Assembly: GCA_938002255.1 (NCBI GenBank)
Contig: CALLAL010000031.1
Span: forward strand, 1 to 39,864
Length of the DNA stretch: 39,864 nucleotides
Source: an uncultured bacterium
GTDB lineage: Bacteria; Desulfobacterota; BSN033; UBA1163
Reading direction: 5' to 3'
Position numbers and translations under genes: made by a program. The notes under the pieces are model-generated. The model saw only the letters and a list, made by a program, of their open reading frames with translations. It had not been told where the DNA came from and searched no databases. Positions 6,993 to 14,843 of this stretch are shown here, piece by piece; position 1 is the stretch's first letter, and every line of letters starts with the position of its first letter.

Positions 6993-7424
6993 TCATTTTC
7001 CAATTTCTTTTAAAAGATTGATCAATCTCGAAAAATCGTTCTCTTCGATTTGGAGGAATTGAAGACCGTATCGGTATTCTCCCCAGCTCTCTTTGGCGGC
7101 CAAATCCGACCAGACGATTTTCGCGATGGCCTTAATTGTACTAAACTCTAATCCTTGAACATAAAGAATTTCAATTTTTAAAACCGTTCCAATTTCCATT
7201 CGCTGGGGGAGATAAACTAACAATCCTCCTTCGCTCACATTCGCTACCATTCCTCCATAAGTTTCTTTTTCTTCAACACGGGCATAGTCAAGGGGGAATT
7301 CCACGCTATACCTTGGGTGGCGTCTCTTTTCAACGGCAAGAACCCCCAGTTTTCTCTCAGCTGCAGGACGATTATTCATATACGATTCCATTTGGGAGTC
7401 TGATATATGCATTTTCAGTGCCAT
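6993..7424 (-). CDS. PilZ domain protein (c-di-GMP receptor)
   Basis: 143 aa. An N-terminal extension of about 30 residues precedes R34-RHP-R38 and N62-VSEG-G67, both c-di-GMP motifs intact. The barrel (LLVYLPQRMEIGTVLKIEIL, AKIVWSDL) and terminal helix (SRLINLLKEIG) are complete. The start at 7424 has only a weak AAAAAG ribosome site; ATGs at codons 5, 12 and 16 are alternatives that leave the domain untouched. It is closely similar in layout to the two PilZ proteins at 4080-4879 and separated from the 630-aa gene by about 210 AT-rich bases, so it may be separately transcribed. Confidence 0.85.
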   Translation of the reverse strand: MALKMHISDSQMESYMNNRPAAERKLGVLAVEKRRHPRYSVEFPLDYARVEEKETYGGMVANVSEGGLLVYLPQRMEIGTVLKIEILYVQGLEFSTIKAIAKIVWSDLAAKESWGEYRYGLQFLQIEENDFSRLINLLKEIGK

Positions 7425-7662
7425 TCTTTTTGTCTTCGATATCTAACACGTCATTGGTTAATTATTTGCCATCAGGATGATCATTTTTGATCAAAACTAT
7501 GGAAATTATTCCTCCGCAAAAAAGATACCAAAAAAGAATTTCAACTCCTAACTTTTATCCCAAGAAATAAAAAACAACGGCCGAAATAGAAATCTTTTTA
7601 AATTTGAATGGTTATCATCAGATTAGAAGCCTGATATTTTTAAGCCCCTATGAAACTTTTAC

Positions 7663-8193
7663 CTATTTAATCCATTCCTGTTTTGCTTTATATAGTTCTA
7701 CTTCCTCCGGGATCTTCTTATCCAACATGATTCTTGCTTCTTCTATTTGATTTCTGTATTGATCCATTTCCAGTTTAATCTGTTCCCTCTGTCTTCGGAT
7801 TTGATTTCTCTCTGCAGAACTTTTAGACTCATTATATCGTTCTGTTAACTCATTATATTTAATTCGAGCTTGTTCGTTTTTCTCTTGGGCTTCTTTTAGA
7901 CGGAACCTCCACTCTTCTACCCGATGCTTCCAATATTCTTCCCCTCTACCCAATAGGTCTCTATAATCATCAGACTTTTTTCGTGTAGCTGGATCTCCTT
8001 CCAACTTCACCTCATGTTTCTCTTCCCATGAATCAACCCTTTCTGTTTTTTTCTTATATCGATCAGGGATTTTTGTGACATCATCTGAAAAATAGACATT
8101 TCCCTTATCATCAACCCACTTATAGACTTGCGTAAATCCATAGGAAGGAAATAATATAGAGAATAGAAAGAAAATAAAAATCATTTTCATCAT
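7663..8193 (-). CDS. Secreted DUF4124 protein with coiled coil
   Basis: 176 aa from the ATG at 8193; the frame extends to a TTG at 8211 that would spoil the signal peptide. Residues 1-20 are a signal peptide with a phenylalanine-rich core (IFIFFLFSILFPSYGF). DUF4124 follows directly (VYKWVDDKGNVYFSDD, with the Y-W-D-G-YFSD core), then a long charged coiled coil from about residue 75 to 160 (EEWRFRLKEAQEKNEQ, RRQREQIKLEMDQYRNQIEE). DUF4124 proteins are periplasmic and of unknown function; the coiled coil suggests oligomerisation or envelope bridging. No clear ribosome site precedes the start. The candidate sRNA at 8273-8374 is divergent from it. Confidence 0.8.
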   Translation of the reverse strand: MMKMIFIFFLFSILFPSYGFTQVYKWVDDKGNVYFSDDVTKIPDRYKKKTERVDSWEEKHEVKLEGDPATRKKSDDYRDLLGRGEEYWKHRVEEWRFRLKEAQEKNEQARIKYNELTERYNESKSSAERNQIRRQREQIKLEMDQYRNQIEEARIMLDKKIPEEVELYKAKQEWIK

Positions 8194-8237
8194 AAACAAA
8201 TTAAAAGGCAAATCTTATGCCAAAGAGGAGTGAGATG

Positions 8238-8266
8238 TTGATAATTTTTACTCCTTCTGTTACAAT
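8238..8266 (+). promoter_or_regulatory. Sigma-70-type promoter of the candidate sRNA
   Basis: -35 TTGATA (8238-8243), exactly 17 bases, and -10 TACAAT (8261-8266). The expected start point, about seven bases later, is the first base pair of the 5' stem at 8273. Confidence 0.7.
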
Positions 8267-8272
8267 AAAAGT

Positions 8273-8374
8273 GCCGGTACATCAAACCAAATCACCTCCT
8301 TGTTTCACCCCCAATTGATGTACTGGCTGGGATCAGTTATAGCCCTCCTCTAACTGATCCCTTTTATATTTTTT
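8273..8374 (+). ncRNA. Candidate small RNA with two C-rich loops, one matching the 16S rRNA 3' tail
   Basis: About 100 nt. Stem 1 pairs 8273-8285 (GCCGGTACATCAA) with 8315-8327 (TTGATGTACTGGC), 13 pairs with one G-U. Its 29-base loop contains ATCACCTCCTT (8291-8301), identical to the anti-Shine-Dalgarno end of 16S rRNA, and CACCCCC (8306-8312). Stem 2 (8329-8339 with 8351-8361, 11 perfect pairs) has the loop TAGCCCTCCTC and is followed by a U-rich tract to 8374. Loops are nearly free of G, so they should stay open. A promoter ends at the first paired base. Small RNAs with exposed CCUCC loops that bind ribosome sites are known in other bacteria; membership of a known family was not checked. 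A 27-codon frame (ATG at 8235) spans this DNA but would start upstream of the predicted transcript start. Confidence 0.7.
8329..8374 (+). terminator. Rho-independent terminator
   Basis: GGGATCAGTTA (8329-8339) and TAACTGATCCC (8351-8361) pair perfectly around an 11-base loop and are followed at once by TTTTATATTTTTT. It forms the 3' end of the candidate sRNA. Confidence 0.85.
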
Positions 8375-8714
8375 AATAATTTCAATAGATTAGTTTAATG
8401 TTTCCACATTTTTTGTTTAAAGCTTGTTGAAAGTTTGTTGTTTTAATCTCCAAACAATCCATCCATCTAATGGTTTTACACAATGCCTAACATTTGGTCA
8501 ATAAATTACACAATTAATTCAATAGGTTACATGAAAAATCTATTTTTCTTCCGTGTTTTAATATATTTCCTTCAACATGCCGTTTTAGAAAGAAACAAAG
8601 AAACAGGATGGTCCTAAAAATAGTAATATAAAGAGTCACGATTCTTAAAGGAAATTTGTAAAATATAACTGAAAAAAGATTCGATGCGGTTATTTTGTCA
8701 GATGAACGGTTATT
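8375..8714. other. AT-rich intergenic DNA
   Basis: No frame with a ribosome site, no repeat array and no convincing hairpin was found. A short direct repeat CGGTTATTT occurs twice near 8690-8715, just after the VWA gene stop. It may hold the transcription end of the minus-strand VWA operon, but no U-tract hairpin in that direction is visible. Confidence 0.4.
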
Positions 8715-10418
8715 TCATTGGTTTTTTTGAATTGGATTGAAATATTCTCGAATACTTCCTAAGACGATATGGGGAATATCTTCCTTCTTTTTTACGGTAA
8801 AGATGGTAATATTTTTCCGCTTCTCAACCGCCTTTTCAAACCTTGAGGCATAGGGATTCTCACCGATATGAACTGCAGTGACTCGGTTCTGAATCTTTCC
8901 AAAGAAACCGATGAGGGTCTCCAGATTAGTAATTTTCATATCGGTAATGATAAAGAGATCCAGGTCTTTCTTCTGATAAATTAGCGGCATGATATCATCG
9001 AGATCCAAGGCGGTTCCTCCTCCAAAATATTTGCACAAGGCTCGATAGATTTCTTCTCGATTTTCTGTATAATTGAGAATCTCTCGCCCCCCCATCGGTG
9101 CGTCACTGAAATTATAGACCGCTACCTGTGCATGGTTTCTGAGGTAAGCGTTTGTCGCACAGGCCGCTCCTAAAACAGCATAGGAGAGGCTTTTTCTGGG
9201 GTTAATCATACTTCCTGATGAATCAATAATGATTAAGCAGTCGGGGGTTCCCTCTGTTTTTCCTCTCCCCTTTCCTTCTTTTTTCTTCCAGGTCTGTGTA
9301 ATCCCTGGCATAATCTTTCCAAAACTGGTCCAAAGATCGATGTCCTGATAGGGCATTCCAATCTCCCAGGGAGTGTGAGAATGGGGATGAAGCACTCCTG
9401 ATTTTTCTAAGGGGATCTTTTTTACGGGAATAGAATAATTCTCAGCCAGTTTCATATAGAATAGGATATCGGCATCAATTGAAGCCCCTCTTCCTCTTCC
9501 CATTCCTCCTTCAATCCCATACCCCACCTCTTTTAATTCTGCTGCAAAATCCTCCACCACCTCTTTGAATTCCGAAAGTCCCATGGTCTTTCGGGCATAA
9601 TCCCTTAGCCCTTCATCGATCTCCTCATACGAGTAATGATTCAAATCATGCTCCCCTTGGGGGTTAGAGTCCCCTTTTCCTCCTCGGGACTCCTGTTCTT
9701 TCTGTTGCAAGATGAGAAGGGGCTTGATGGAGCGTGCAAATTTCCGAATGCTTTCAGGCCAGCGGGTGCGATCTAAATAAGGGATCCGCGCCAATCTTCG
9801 AACAATCTCATCGTTTCCTTTTTTTGTGAGAGAGACGCCTAAATCAATTCCCCAAATCTTTTGATAAAGTGAAGCAATCACAGCTTCCACTGCCCCCTTT
9901 TTTAAATTTCGGTGCAATTCTGGAATTTCCGTGGCTCGCTTCTTGACACAGTGTGTATCGGCGATCACGTCGATAAAATAATTGGCCGCTTGTTTGGCGG
10001 ATTCTTTATCACCCATGACCTTTTTGGCCTCGGCATAGAGCATCAGATGGGTTTGAAAATCCCAGGGACAGAAGGTGTAATGGGTGATCCCATGATCGAG
10101 GAGGGCTTCAATCAGACTCTCTTCAGACATCTTTCCCTTTAGAGAGGAAAGGAAAGTGGGGTTGATGGTCATCTGTTTCTCTTTCATCTCCAATCCAACC
10201 CTCTGTTCATTGGCATTGGCTTTCTCCTCTCCTTCTTCTCCGTTCTCATTCACTTTGCGGATCTTAGGAATAGGGATTTCCGGGTAGAGATGCTTCTTTC
10301 TCAATCGAGGCCACATCTCTTCGATCAGAGCTTGAAGCCTTTTTTCCTCCTCGGAATCGCTAATAGTAAAGGTTGGGGTATCTGGCTTTCCCTGGATAGA
10401 CCAATTTTTCTCGCTCAT
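8715..10418 (-). CDS. VWA-domain protein with degenerate metallopeptidase-like N-terminus
   Basis: 567 aa. The C-terminal third is a von Willebrand A domain with a MIDAS start at 399-403 (IIIDSSGSM), a later GGGTALD turn and LFIITDMKI. The N-terminal half resembles DUF2201-type zincin folds: helix ALLDHGITHY places H109 and H113 like an HExxH, but the catalytic Glu is Gly110, so peptidase activity is unlikely. A Gly-rich loop (GGMGRGRG, 304-311) lies between. VWA proteins coded beside MoxR-type ATPases usually act as substrate adaptors or metal-insertion partners (known for NorQ/NorD, CoxD/CoxE, RavA/ViaA). The ATG has an AAGGAAAGG ribosome site, and the gene overlaps the beta-helix gene by 59 bp. 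Target unknown. Confidence 0.8.
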   Translation of the reverse strand: MSEKNWSIQGKPDTPTFTISDSEEEKRLQALIEEMWPRLRKKHLYPEIPIPKIRKVNENGEEGEEKANANEQRVGLEMKEKQMTINPTFLSSLKGKMSEESLIEALLDHGITHYTFCPWDFQTHLMLYAEAKKVMGDKESAKQAANYFIDVIADTHCVKKRATEIPELHRNLKKGAVEAVIASLYQKIWGIDLGVSLTKKGNDEIVRRLARIPYLDRTRWPESIRKFARSIKPLLILQQKEQESRGGKGDSNPQGEHDLNHYSYEEIDEGLRDYARKTMGLSEFKEVVEDFAAELKEVGYGIEGGMGRGRGASIDADILFYMKLAENYSIPVKKIPLEKSGVLHPHSHTPWEIGMPYQDIDLWTSFGKIMPGITQTWKKKEGKGRGKTEGTPDCLIIIDSSGSMINPRKSLSYAVLGAACATNAYLRNHAQVAVYNFSDAPMGGREILNYTENREEIYRALCKYFGGGTALDLDDIMPLIYQKKDLDLFIITDMKITNLETLIGFFGKIQNRVTAVHIGENPYASRFEKAVEKRKNITIFTVKKKEDIPHIVLGSIREYFNPIQKNQ

Positions 10419-11124
10419 AGACCTTTCCTTCTACGATATTTCCGATGCCTCTGATCCTTCCTCCCACATAGATCTCCCCACCCATCATCCATTCTCCGGT
10501 ATGGAGACCGATATTCTTCTTCACAAGAATTTTTCCAGATCGCATCCCTGCCCCGGTCCAGTTCTTTGCATTTCCTTCCACGATCATCTCTCCGCCCTCG
10601 AGACCAATCCCTGTAAAATCACCCGTATCACCTTCTACTGTAAGGCGTTTACCTTTGGGGAGGCGAAAACCGATGAGATTGATTTCTGTCTTTAATTCTG
10701 AGAGCTTTAGAGCAATCTCCTCTTCTTTTGCGTAGTTGCATAAGGCAGAAATATAAATGCCGGCTGGTCCTGGTATGAGATAGGGGATTTTCTGGGTATT
10801 TTCTAAAGCAAAGCAAAAATCTTCAATATCCTCTGCCGAATAGTCAATCTCTTTAACATATTTTTCTGCTACCTCATACGCCTTGATGATGGTATTATAT
10901 TGAACCATCCAGACCAATTCTTTAGCTTCTTCCTCCAGAAGCTTCTCATACCCTAACCGGATTTGATCCATCACCGCCTCCGCGGTTTGGACCATCCGGT
11001 CCAGAGGAATCTCCTGTTTTTGACATTGAAAACTCTCAAACTCCTCAAACGGATTTTGGAAAACCGTCAGGGAAGGAGGTTTTGAAGAGGGCATCGTTTT
11101 TTTAATGGAATCTGCGTCTTTCAT
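10360..11124 (-). CDS. FwdC/GltB-type beta-helix (GXXGXXXG) protein
   Basis: 254 aa. Residues 1-150 are mostly helical and unfamiliar (AVMDQIRLGYEKLLEEEAKE, EDIEDFCFALENTQKIPYLI). Residues 155-235 carry about four rungs of the GXXGXXXG right-handed beta-helix: VEGDTGDFTGIGLEGGEMIV, EGNAKNWTGAGMRSGKILV, KKNIGLHTGEWMMGGEIYV and GGRIRGIGN. That repeat is found in formylmethanofuran dehydrogenase subunit C and the C-terminal domain of glutamate synthase, where it is structural, not catalytic. No other subunit of those enzymes is present, so those functions are not claimed. It is coded between an ATPase (4-bp ATGA overlap) and a VWA protein (59-bp overlap), so it is probably an integral part of that complex or its substrate platform. 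Confidence 0.75.
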   Translation of the reverse strand: MKDADSIKKTMPSSKPPSLTVFQNPFEEFESFQCQKQEIPLDRMVQTAEAVMDQIRLGYEKLLEEEAKELVWMVQYNTIIKAYEVAEKYVKEIDYSAEDIEDFCFALENTQKIPYLIPGPAGIYISALCNYAKEEEIALKLSELKTEINLIGFRLPKGKRLTVEGDTGDFTGIGLEGGEMIVEGNAKNWTGAGMRSGKILVKKNIGLHTGEWMMGGEIYVGGRIRGIGNIVEGKVYEREKLVYPGKARYPNLYY

Positions 11125-12461
11125 CTTCGATTTCTTTTATGTAGTAGATCCTTTTTGATTTCAGTATAGATAGGATGGTCTCCTTCCAAGGGCTCCAACG
11201 GCTCCCCTTGAAAAATTTTAGATCCCACCGCCAGAGCGTCTTTTAGGTAATCACTCTGTTCCCGATATCTCTGTGAAACCGTCTTGACGGCCTCTTTGGC
11301 AAGAAAAATTTGGAAAGGATCGTCTCGCTTCGCTCTCTCTTTTTGAGAAAGAATTTCATCTTTCCATTGAATTCGATGAGAGAGGGCATAAGGCATCACC
11401 GCTTTCAAATGCTCGATATCTACCACAGAATCGCCCATAAGCCATGCTAATCCTTGTGAAAACAACTTGATGGAAGTAGGCAGACGGTTTGAAGCACAAT
11501 TTTTAATCTGTCGACAAAGATATCCAGTGTAGTGGCAACCTTCTTCACAATGCTCTACAATTCTCTTCTGCCCGTATCGATCACAGAAGGAAAGTTCTGA
11601 TAAGATCATTCTTGAAAAGGCACTGGCATCCAGATCCAGATCGATGGCCCCTATCTGATCCCGAATCTGAAAGCGATCTTCTCTTTTCAGCGGCTTAATC
11701 CCGATGGTCTCCTCCACATAAGCTCCGAAGGCATTACAGACTTCTTCGATCTTCGGAATCTTCTTTTCATAGGCGATCTTCGATTTCAGGATTCGATAGA
11801 AGTCCTTTTCAAATTTGGGATGCCTTAAAACCTGTTCTTTGCCTTTAGATTTTGCGATCAGGAAGGAAAGGTTGGCCCCAGGGTATCTGGATTCTACAAT
11901 GACGTCGAATCGATCGACCAGAGGAGCAATAATGGTGTTGGTCCCTCCATCCTGGTAGTTGGCCGTGGCATAGAGACAATATTCCTCATTGATGATCATC
12001 TCATTCAGATATTCCCAATTCCCTCGGTCCACGCCGTCCAGAATCATGCTCTGTTTGGTTTCGGGGAGGCGATTGATCTCATCTACAATCTTTACTGGAA
12101 CTTGAGCAAAGTTGGTCCACACCACGTCTTCTTCTCCTCGATTCAACTTTCCAAGATCGGGTCTCCCAATGATCTTTTCCTCGGTCTGTTCAGGATGACC
12201 GGACACTTCGCTTCCCCAGATGACGCCTAATGGGAATTGATAGATCAGCGAACAGACGAATTCGGCAGAGGTCGTCTTGCCCAATCCCGGTTCTCCGATG
12301 ATCAATTCTTTCCCTTTGACAAGACCTGTCAATAAACTGAGCAGAATGGCAGAATTAAAGGTTTCCCCTTTGACCTCCAGATCTGGACGGTTGAAGTAGA
12401 GGTGGTCACTAATAAAATGGTAAAGATCCATCACTTGTTTTTGATAGCCATTGGTTTCCAC
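11121..12461 (-). CDS. MoxR-like AAA+ ATPase with cysteine cluster
   Basis: 446 aa, GTG start with AAAGGTG ribosome site. Walker A is G56-EPGLGK-T63, Walker B KIVDEIN (124-130), and sensor-like YATANYQDGGTNTI follows at 164-177, as in the AAA_5/MoxR branch. After the core, C305-x3-C309-x6-C316-x5-C322 (with H304 and H310) forms a compact cluster likely to bind zinc or an iron-sulfur centre; C293 lies just before it. Such a cluster is not part of standard MoxR proteins that I know. MoxR ATPases remodel partner complexes together with a VWA protein, which is coded two genes downstream. The operon has its own promoter at 12499-12528. Confidence 0.85.
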   Translation of the reverse strand: METNGYQKQVMDLYHFISDHLYFNRPDLEVKGETFNSAILLSLLTGLVKGKELIIGEPGLGKTTSAEFVCSLIYQFPLGVIWGSEVSGHPEQTEEKIIGRPDLGKLNRGEEDVVWTNFAQVPVKIVDEINRLPETKQSMILDGVDRGNWEYLNEMIINEEYCLYATANYQDGGTNTIIAPLVDRFDVIVESRYPGANLSFLIAKSKGKEQVLRHPKFEKDFYRILKSKIAYEKKIPKIEEVCNAFGAYVEETIGIKPLKREDRFQIRDQIGAIDLDLDASAFSRMILSELSFCDRYGQKRIVEHCEEGCHYTGYLCRQIKNCASNRLPTSIKLFSQGLAWLMGDSVVDIEHLKAVMPYALSHRIQWKDEILSQKERAKRDDPFQIFLAKEAVKTVSQRYREQSDYLKDALAVGSKIFQGEPLEPLEGDHPIYTEIKKDLLHKRNRR

Positions 12462-12498
12462 AGCAACACCTTTCTTTTATACGATTTGTTTTAATATA

Positions 12499-12528
12499 AT
12501 CATAACACGATCTCGGCACCTCTGACAA
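12499..12528 (-). promoter_or_regulatory. Promoter of the ATPase/beta-helix/VWA operon
   Basis: -35 TTGTCA (12528-12523), 18-bp spacer, -10 TATGAT (12504-12499). The start would be near 12492, about 30 bases before the GTG. It sits in the 77-bp gap after the HD gene and makes the trio a separate transcription unit. Confidence 0.65.
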
Positions 12529-12538
12529 ATGAGATCGG

Positions 12539-13975
12539 TCAAAGGTTCGTTTCATCAGGTCTCCTATCTCCCTCAGAAGACAGGGCTTGGCGTGCTGCCT
12601 GATTGAGAGAGAGAGTATAACGATGATCCAGAGCATAGACACGGCAGATAGCGACTTTGGCCGGAATATATTCAAAGAGTCGGCGAAGGGGCTCTCTGGA
12701 AACACGATGTGTTCCTGGATCGTCTATGAGGAGGGTCCCTTTTTCCGTTTCATGCCAAGGATTAAGAGGTCTTGGGTCGTGATGGGCCATATCCACTTGA
12801 AAGTCAATTCCCTTGAGCATTTTGGGTAAATGACGTTTAATTCTATGTTGAACTTCCTGTGGACTCAAAAAAAGAGGACGACCCGGTTCCATCTCCCGGA
12901 GGCTTAACTTCTCTTCAAAAACACACCTCCACCTCAATTTTCTTGATAAGATCTCATCCCATTTCTCTGCCAGATGTCTTTCCCTTTGGGAGAGAGAGGT
13001 TTTCCACTCTCGGACCTTCTCCATCAGTGACCAATCGGTTAACTGGAGGTATTGGTCCATCTCTTTAACGGGATGGTAGGGGCAGAGAATCTCCATGGTC
13101 TCCCTGAAAATCTCCTGAAGTTGGAGATCAATGGAACGGGTGGTCCGGTGGTAATAAACATTCGAATAAAGATAAAGCCGCGCATTGAGAAACATCGCCA
13201 AAGCATCCATGCCCCTTTGGTCAAGGACCAGCCCTTTTCTCTTAAAAGAGGTATAGTAAAGTAATCGTCTCCAGTCCATAGGACCAATAGCGACGCCCGT
13301 CATATAGGCATCTCTTAAAACATAGTCAATATTGTCGACGGTAAAGATGCCCCTAAAGAGGTGTTGGAGCAAGATCAGCCATTTGGGATGGGATCGCTTG
13401 ATCTTCCCTTCGGGACGTTTGATGAGAAAAGCCACCTGTTCTGGATCAAGGACTTCCGACGTTTTAAAAGGGCCGCTGATGCTTCGCCGCAGTCCTTTCA
13501 GGATTGGAGAAATCTTTTCTCGAATGAGATGCTGCCCGATCTCCTCATGATTCGTTTGAAACTTAACAAGATATTGCTCGTCAAAAAAATGGCAGAACGG
13601 TCCATGACCAATATCGTGAAGCAGTCCGGCTATACGAAGAAGCGCTTCGATATAGGGGAAGGAAGGTAATTCTGATGAAAAAAGCTCATAGAGCGAGGGG
13701 TAGAGTTGCTCGGCAAAAACTCCAGCCACATACATGGTGCCGAGGGAATGTTGAAACCGCGTATGTTCTGCTGAAGGGAAAACCCAGCGAGCGCTCTGGA
13801 GTTGGAAGATCCGTCTAAGCCGCTGCAGGGGGGGAGAGTCAATCACATCCCTTTCGGTTCTCTCTCCAGGAATGCGATCCGTCATCAGAATATAATGATA
13901 GAGAGGATCTGCAATTAAGCCGATCCCTTTGCGATCCGTTAAACCCTTTGGAATGTGAGGACCTTCCCGGGTCAT
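12539..13975 (-). CDS. HD-superfamily phosphohydrolase (dNTPase-like, COG1078 type)
   Basis: 478 aa. The HD metal site is complete: H76 in the [10 protein letters not shown] motif, H120-D121 in [12 protein letters not shown], and the later Asp in [16 protein letters not shown]. The N-terminal segment ([29 protein letters not shown]) is the standard start of COG1078 proteins related to dGTP triphosphohydrolases and SAMHD1. The likely role is hydrolysis of (deoxy)nucleoside triphosphates or another phosphorylated substrate, which is inferred from the family. It overlaps rpoZ by 4 bp (ATGA), so it is co-translated with the omega subunit; its position behind rpoZ and gmk suggests a nucleotide-metabolism operon. 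Confidence 0.85.
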   Translation of the reverse strand: MTREGPHIPKGLTDRKGIGLIADPLYHYILMTDRIPGERTERDVIDSPPLQRLRRIFQLQSARWVFPSAEHTRFQHSLGTMYVAGVFAEQLYPSLYELFSSELPSFPYIEALLRIAGLLHDIGHGPFCHFFDEQYLVKFQTNHEEIGQHLIREKISPILKGLRRSISGPFKTSEVLDPEQVAFLIKRPEGKIKRSHPKWLILLQHLFRGIFTVDNIDYVLRDAYMTGVAIGPMDWRRLLYYTSFKRKGLVLDQRGMDALAMFLNARLYLYSNVYYHRTTRSIDLQLQEIFRETMEILCPYHPVKEMDQYLQLTDWSLMEKVREWKTSLSQRERHLAEKWDEILSRKLRWRCVFEEKLSLREMEPGRPLFLSPQEVQHRIKRHLPKMLKGIDFQVDMAHHDPRPLNPWHETEKGTLLIDDPGTHRVSREPLRRLFEYIPAKVAICRVYALDHRYTLSLNQAARQALSSEGDRRPDETNL

Positions 13976-14193
13976 TTCTCTTGGGAAGCACTGGGCCGTT
14001 TTTCTCCGGGATGAATAAATCTGACTTTCCCAGCCGCTACTTCTCTTAAGGCATTGACGATTGGTTTATTGTCGGTCTCAACCAGAGGCTTTGCCCCTTT
14101 CATCAACATTTTCGCTCTTCTGGCAGCCAAGAGAACAAGTTCAAATCGACTCTCCACCTTCTTGAGGCAATCCTCTACAGTTACTCTTGCCAT
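13972..14193 (-). CDS. rpoZ: RNA polymerase omega subunit
   Basis: 73 aa. [20 protein letters not shown] and the following [31 protein letters not shown] are the hallmark omega sequence. Omega clamps the beta' subunit and, in proteobacteria, forms one ppGpp site. GGGAGG precedes the ATG. The gene begins 53 bp inside the 3' end of gmk, the usual neighbour, and ends inside the start of the HD gene, so the three are tightly coupled. Confidence 0.95.
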   Translation of the reverse strand: MARVTVEDCLKKVESRFELVLLAARRAKMLMKGAKPLVETDNKPIVNALREVAAGKVRFIHPGEKRPSASQEK

Positions 14194-14788
14194 GGTGTTC
14201 CTCCCTTTTACATCGTTCAGAAAGTATTATAGATTTTAAACGCTCTGCAGATTCTTCAACGTTTTTATTAATAATAATATAATGATACCCATGCGCCTCT
14301 TCAATATCATGCTTGGCATGAAAGAGGCGAAATTGAATGGTTTCCATGGAATCAAGGCCTCTTCCAATTAATCGCTCCCTCAGGATCTCAAAAGAGGGAG
14401 GGAGAAGAAAAACCAAAATGGCCCTCTTCAGTCTCTCTTTTGCTTTCTTGGCCCCTTGCGTATCAATGTCAAGGATAAGATCAACCCCCTCAGATTCTAA
14501 GGCCTTTTCATCGACTATCGGGGTTCCATAATAATGTCCTAAAACCTCCGCCCATTCTAAGAATTGATCCTTTTGAACCATCTGATGGAAAACGCCAGGA
14601 GTTACAAAATGATAATCCACACCATCCCTCTCATTCGCTCTAGGAGCCCGCGTCGTATAAGAAATGGAGAATCGGAGGCCTCCCAAACCTTCCATCACCT
14701 TTTGGATCAGGGTGGTTTTTCCGGTGCCCGAAGGAGCAGAGATAATGAAGACAAGTCCTTTACCCCGTTTAATCTTTTCCTGGTCCAT
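14141..14788 (-). CDS. gmk: Guanylate kinase
   Basis: 215 aa. The P-loop [10 protein letters not shown] is at 17-26, followed by the GMP-binding [24 protein letters not shown] and [14 protein letters not shown]. It phosphorylates GMP/dGMP with ATP in the cytoplasm. The C-terminus runs about 20 residues past the usual end ([19 protein letters not shown]), and this tail is coded by DNA that also carries the rpoZ ribosome site and first codons, so the tail may be of little functional weight. No strong ribosome site is visible at the ATG. Confidence 0.95.
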   Translation of the reverse strand: MDQEKIKRGKGLVFIISAPSGTGKTTLIQKVMEGLGGLRFSISYTTRAPRANERDGVDYHFVTPGVFHQMVQKDQFLEWAEVLGHYYGTPIVDEKALESEGVDLILDIDTQGAKKAKERLKRAILVFLLPPSFEILRERLIGRGLDSMETIQFRLFHAKHDIEEAHGYHYIIINKNVEESAERLKSIILSERCKREEHHGKSNCRGLPQEGGESI

Positions 14789-14843
14789 GGATGGATCGCT
14801 GAGAAGAAAATAGGCTTAACAGGCGCCTCTTTGTCCTGATAGA

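Noticed and set aside
8235-8318. A 27-codon plus-strand frame with a GAGGAG ribosome site, ending inside the sRNA loop region
   Set aside because: The good promoter (8238-8266) lies inside this frame, so its transcript would not contain the start; the RNA structure explains the DNA better.
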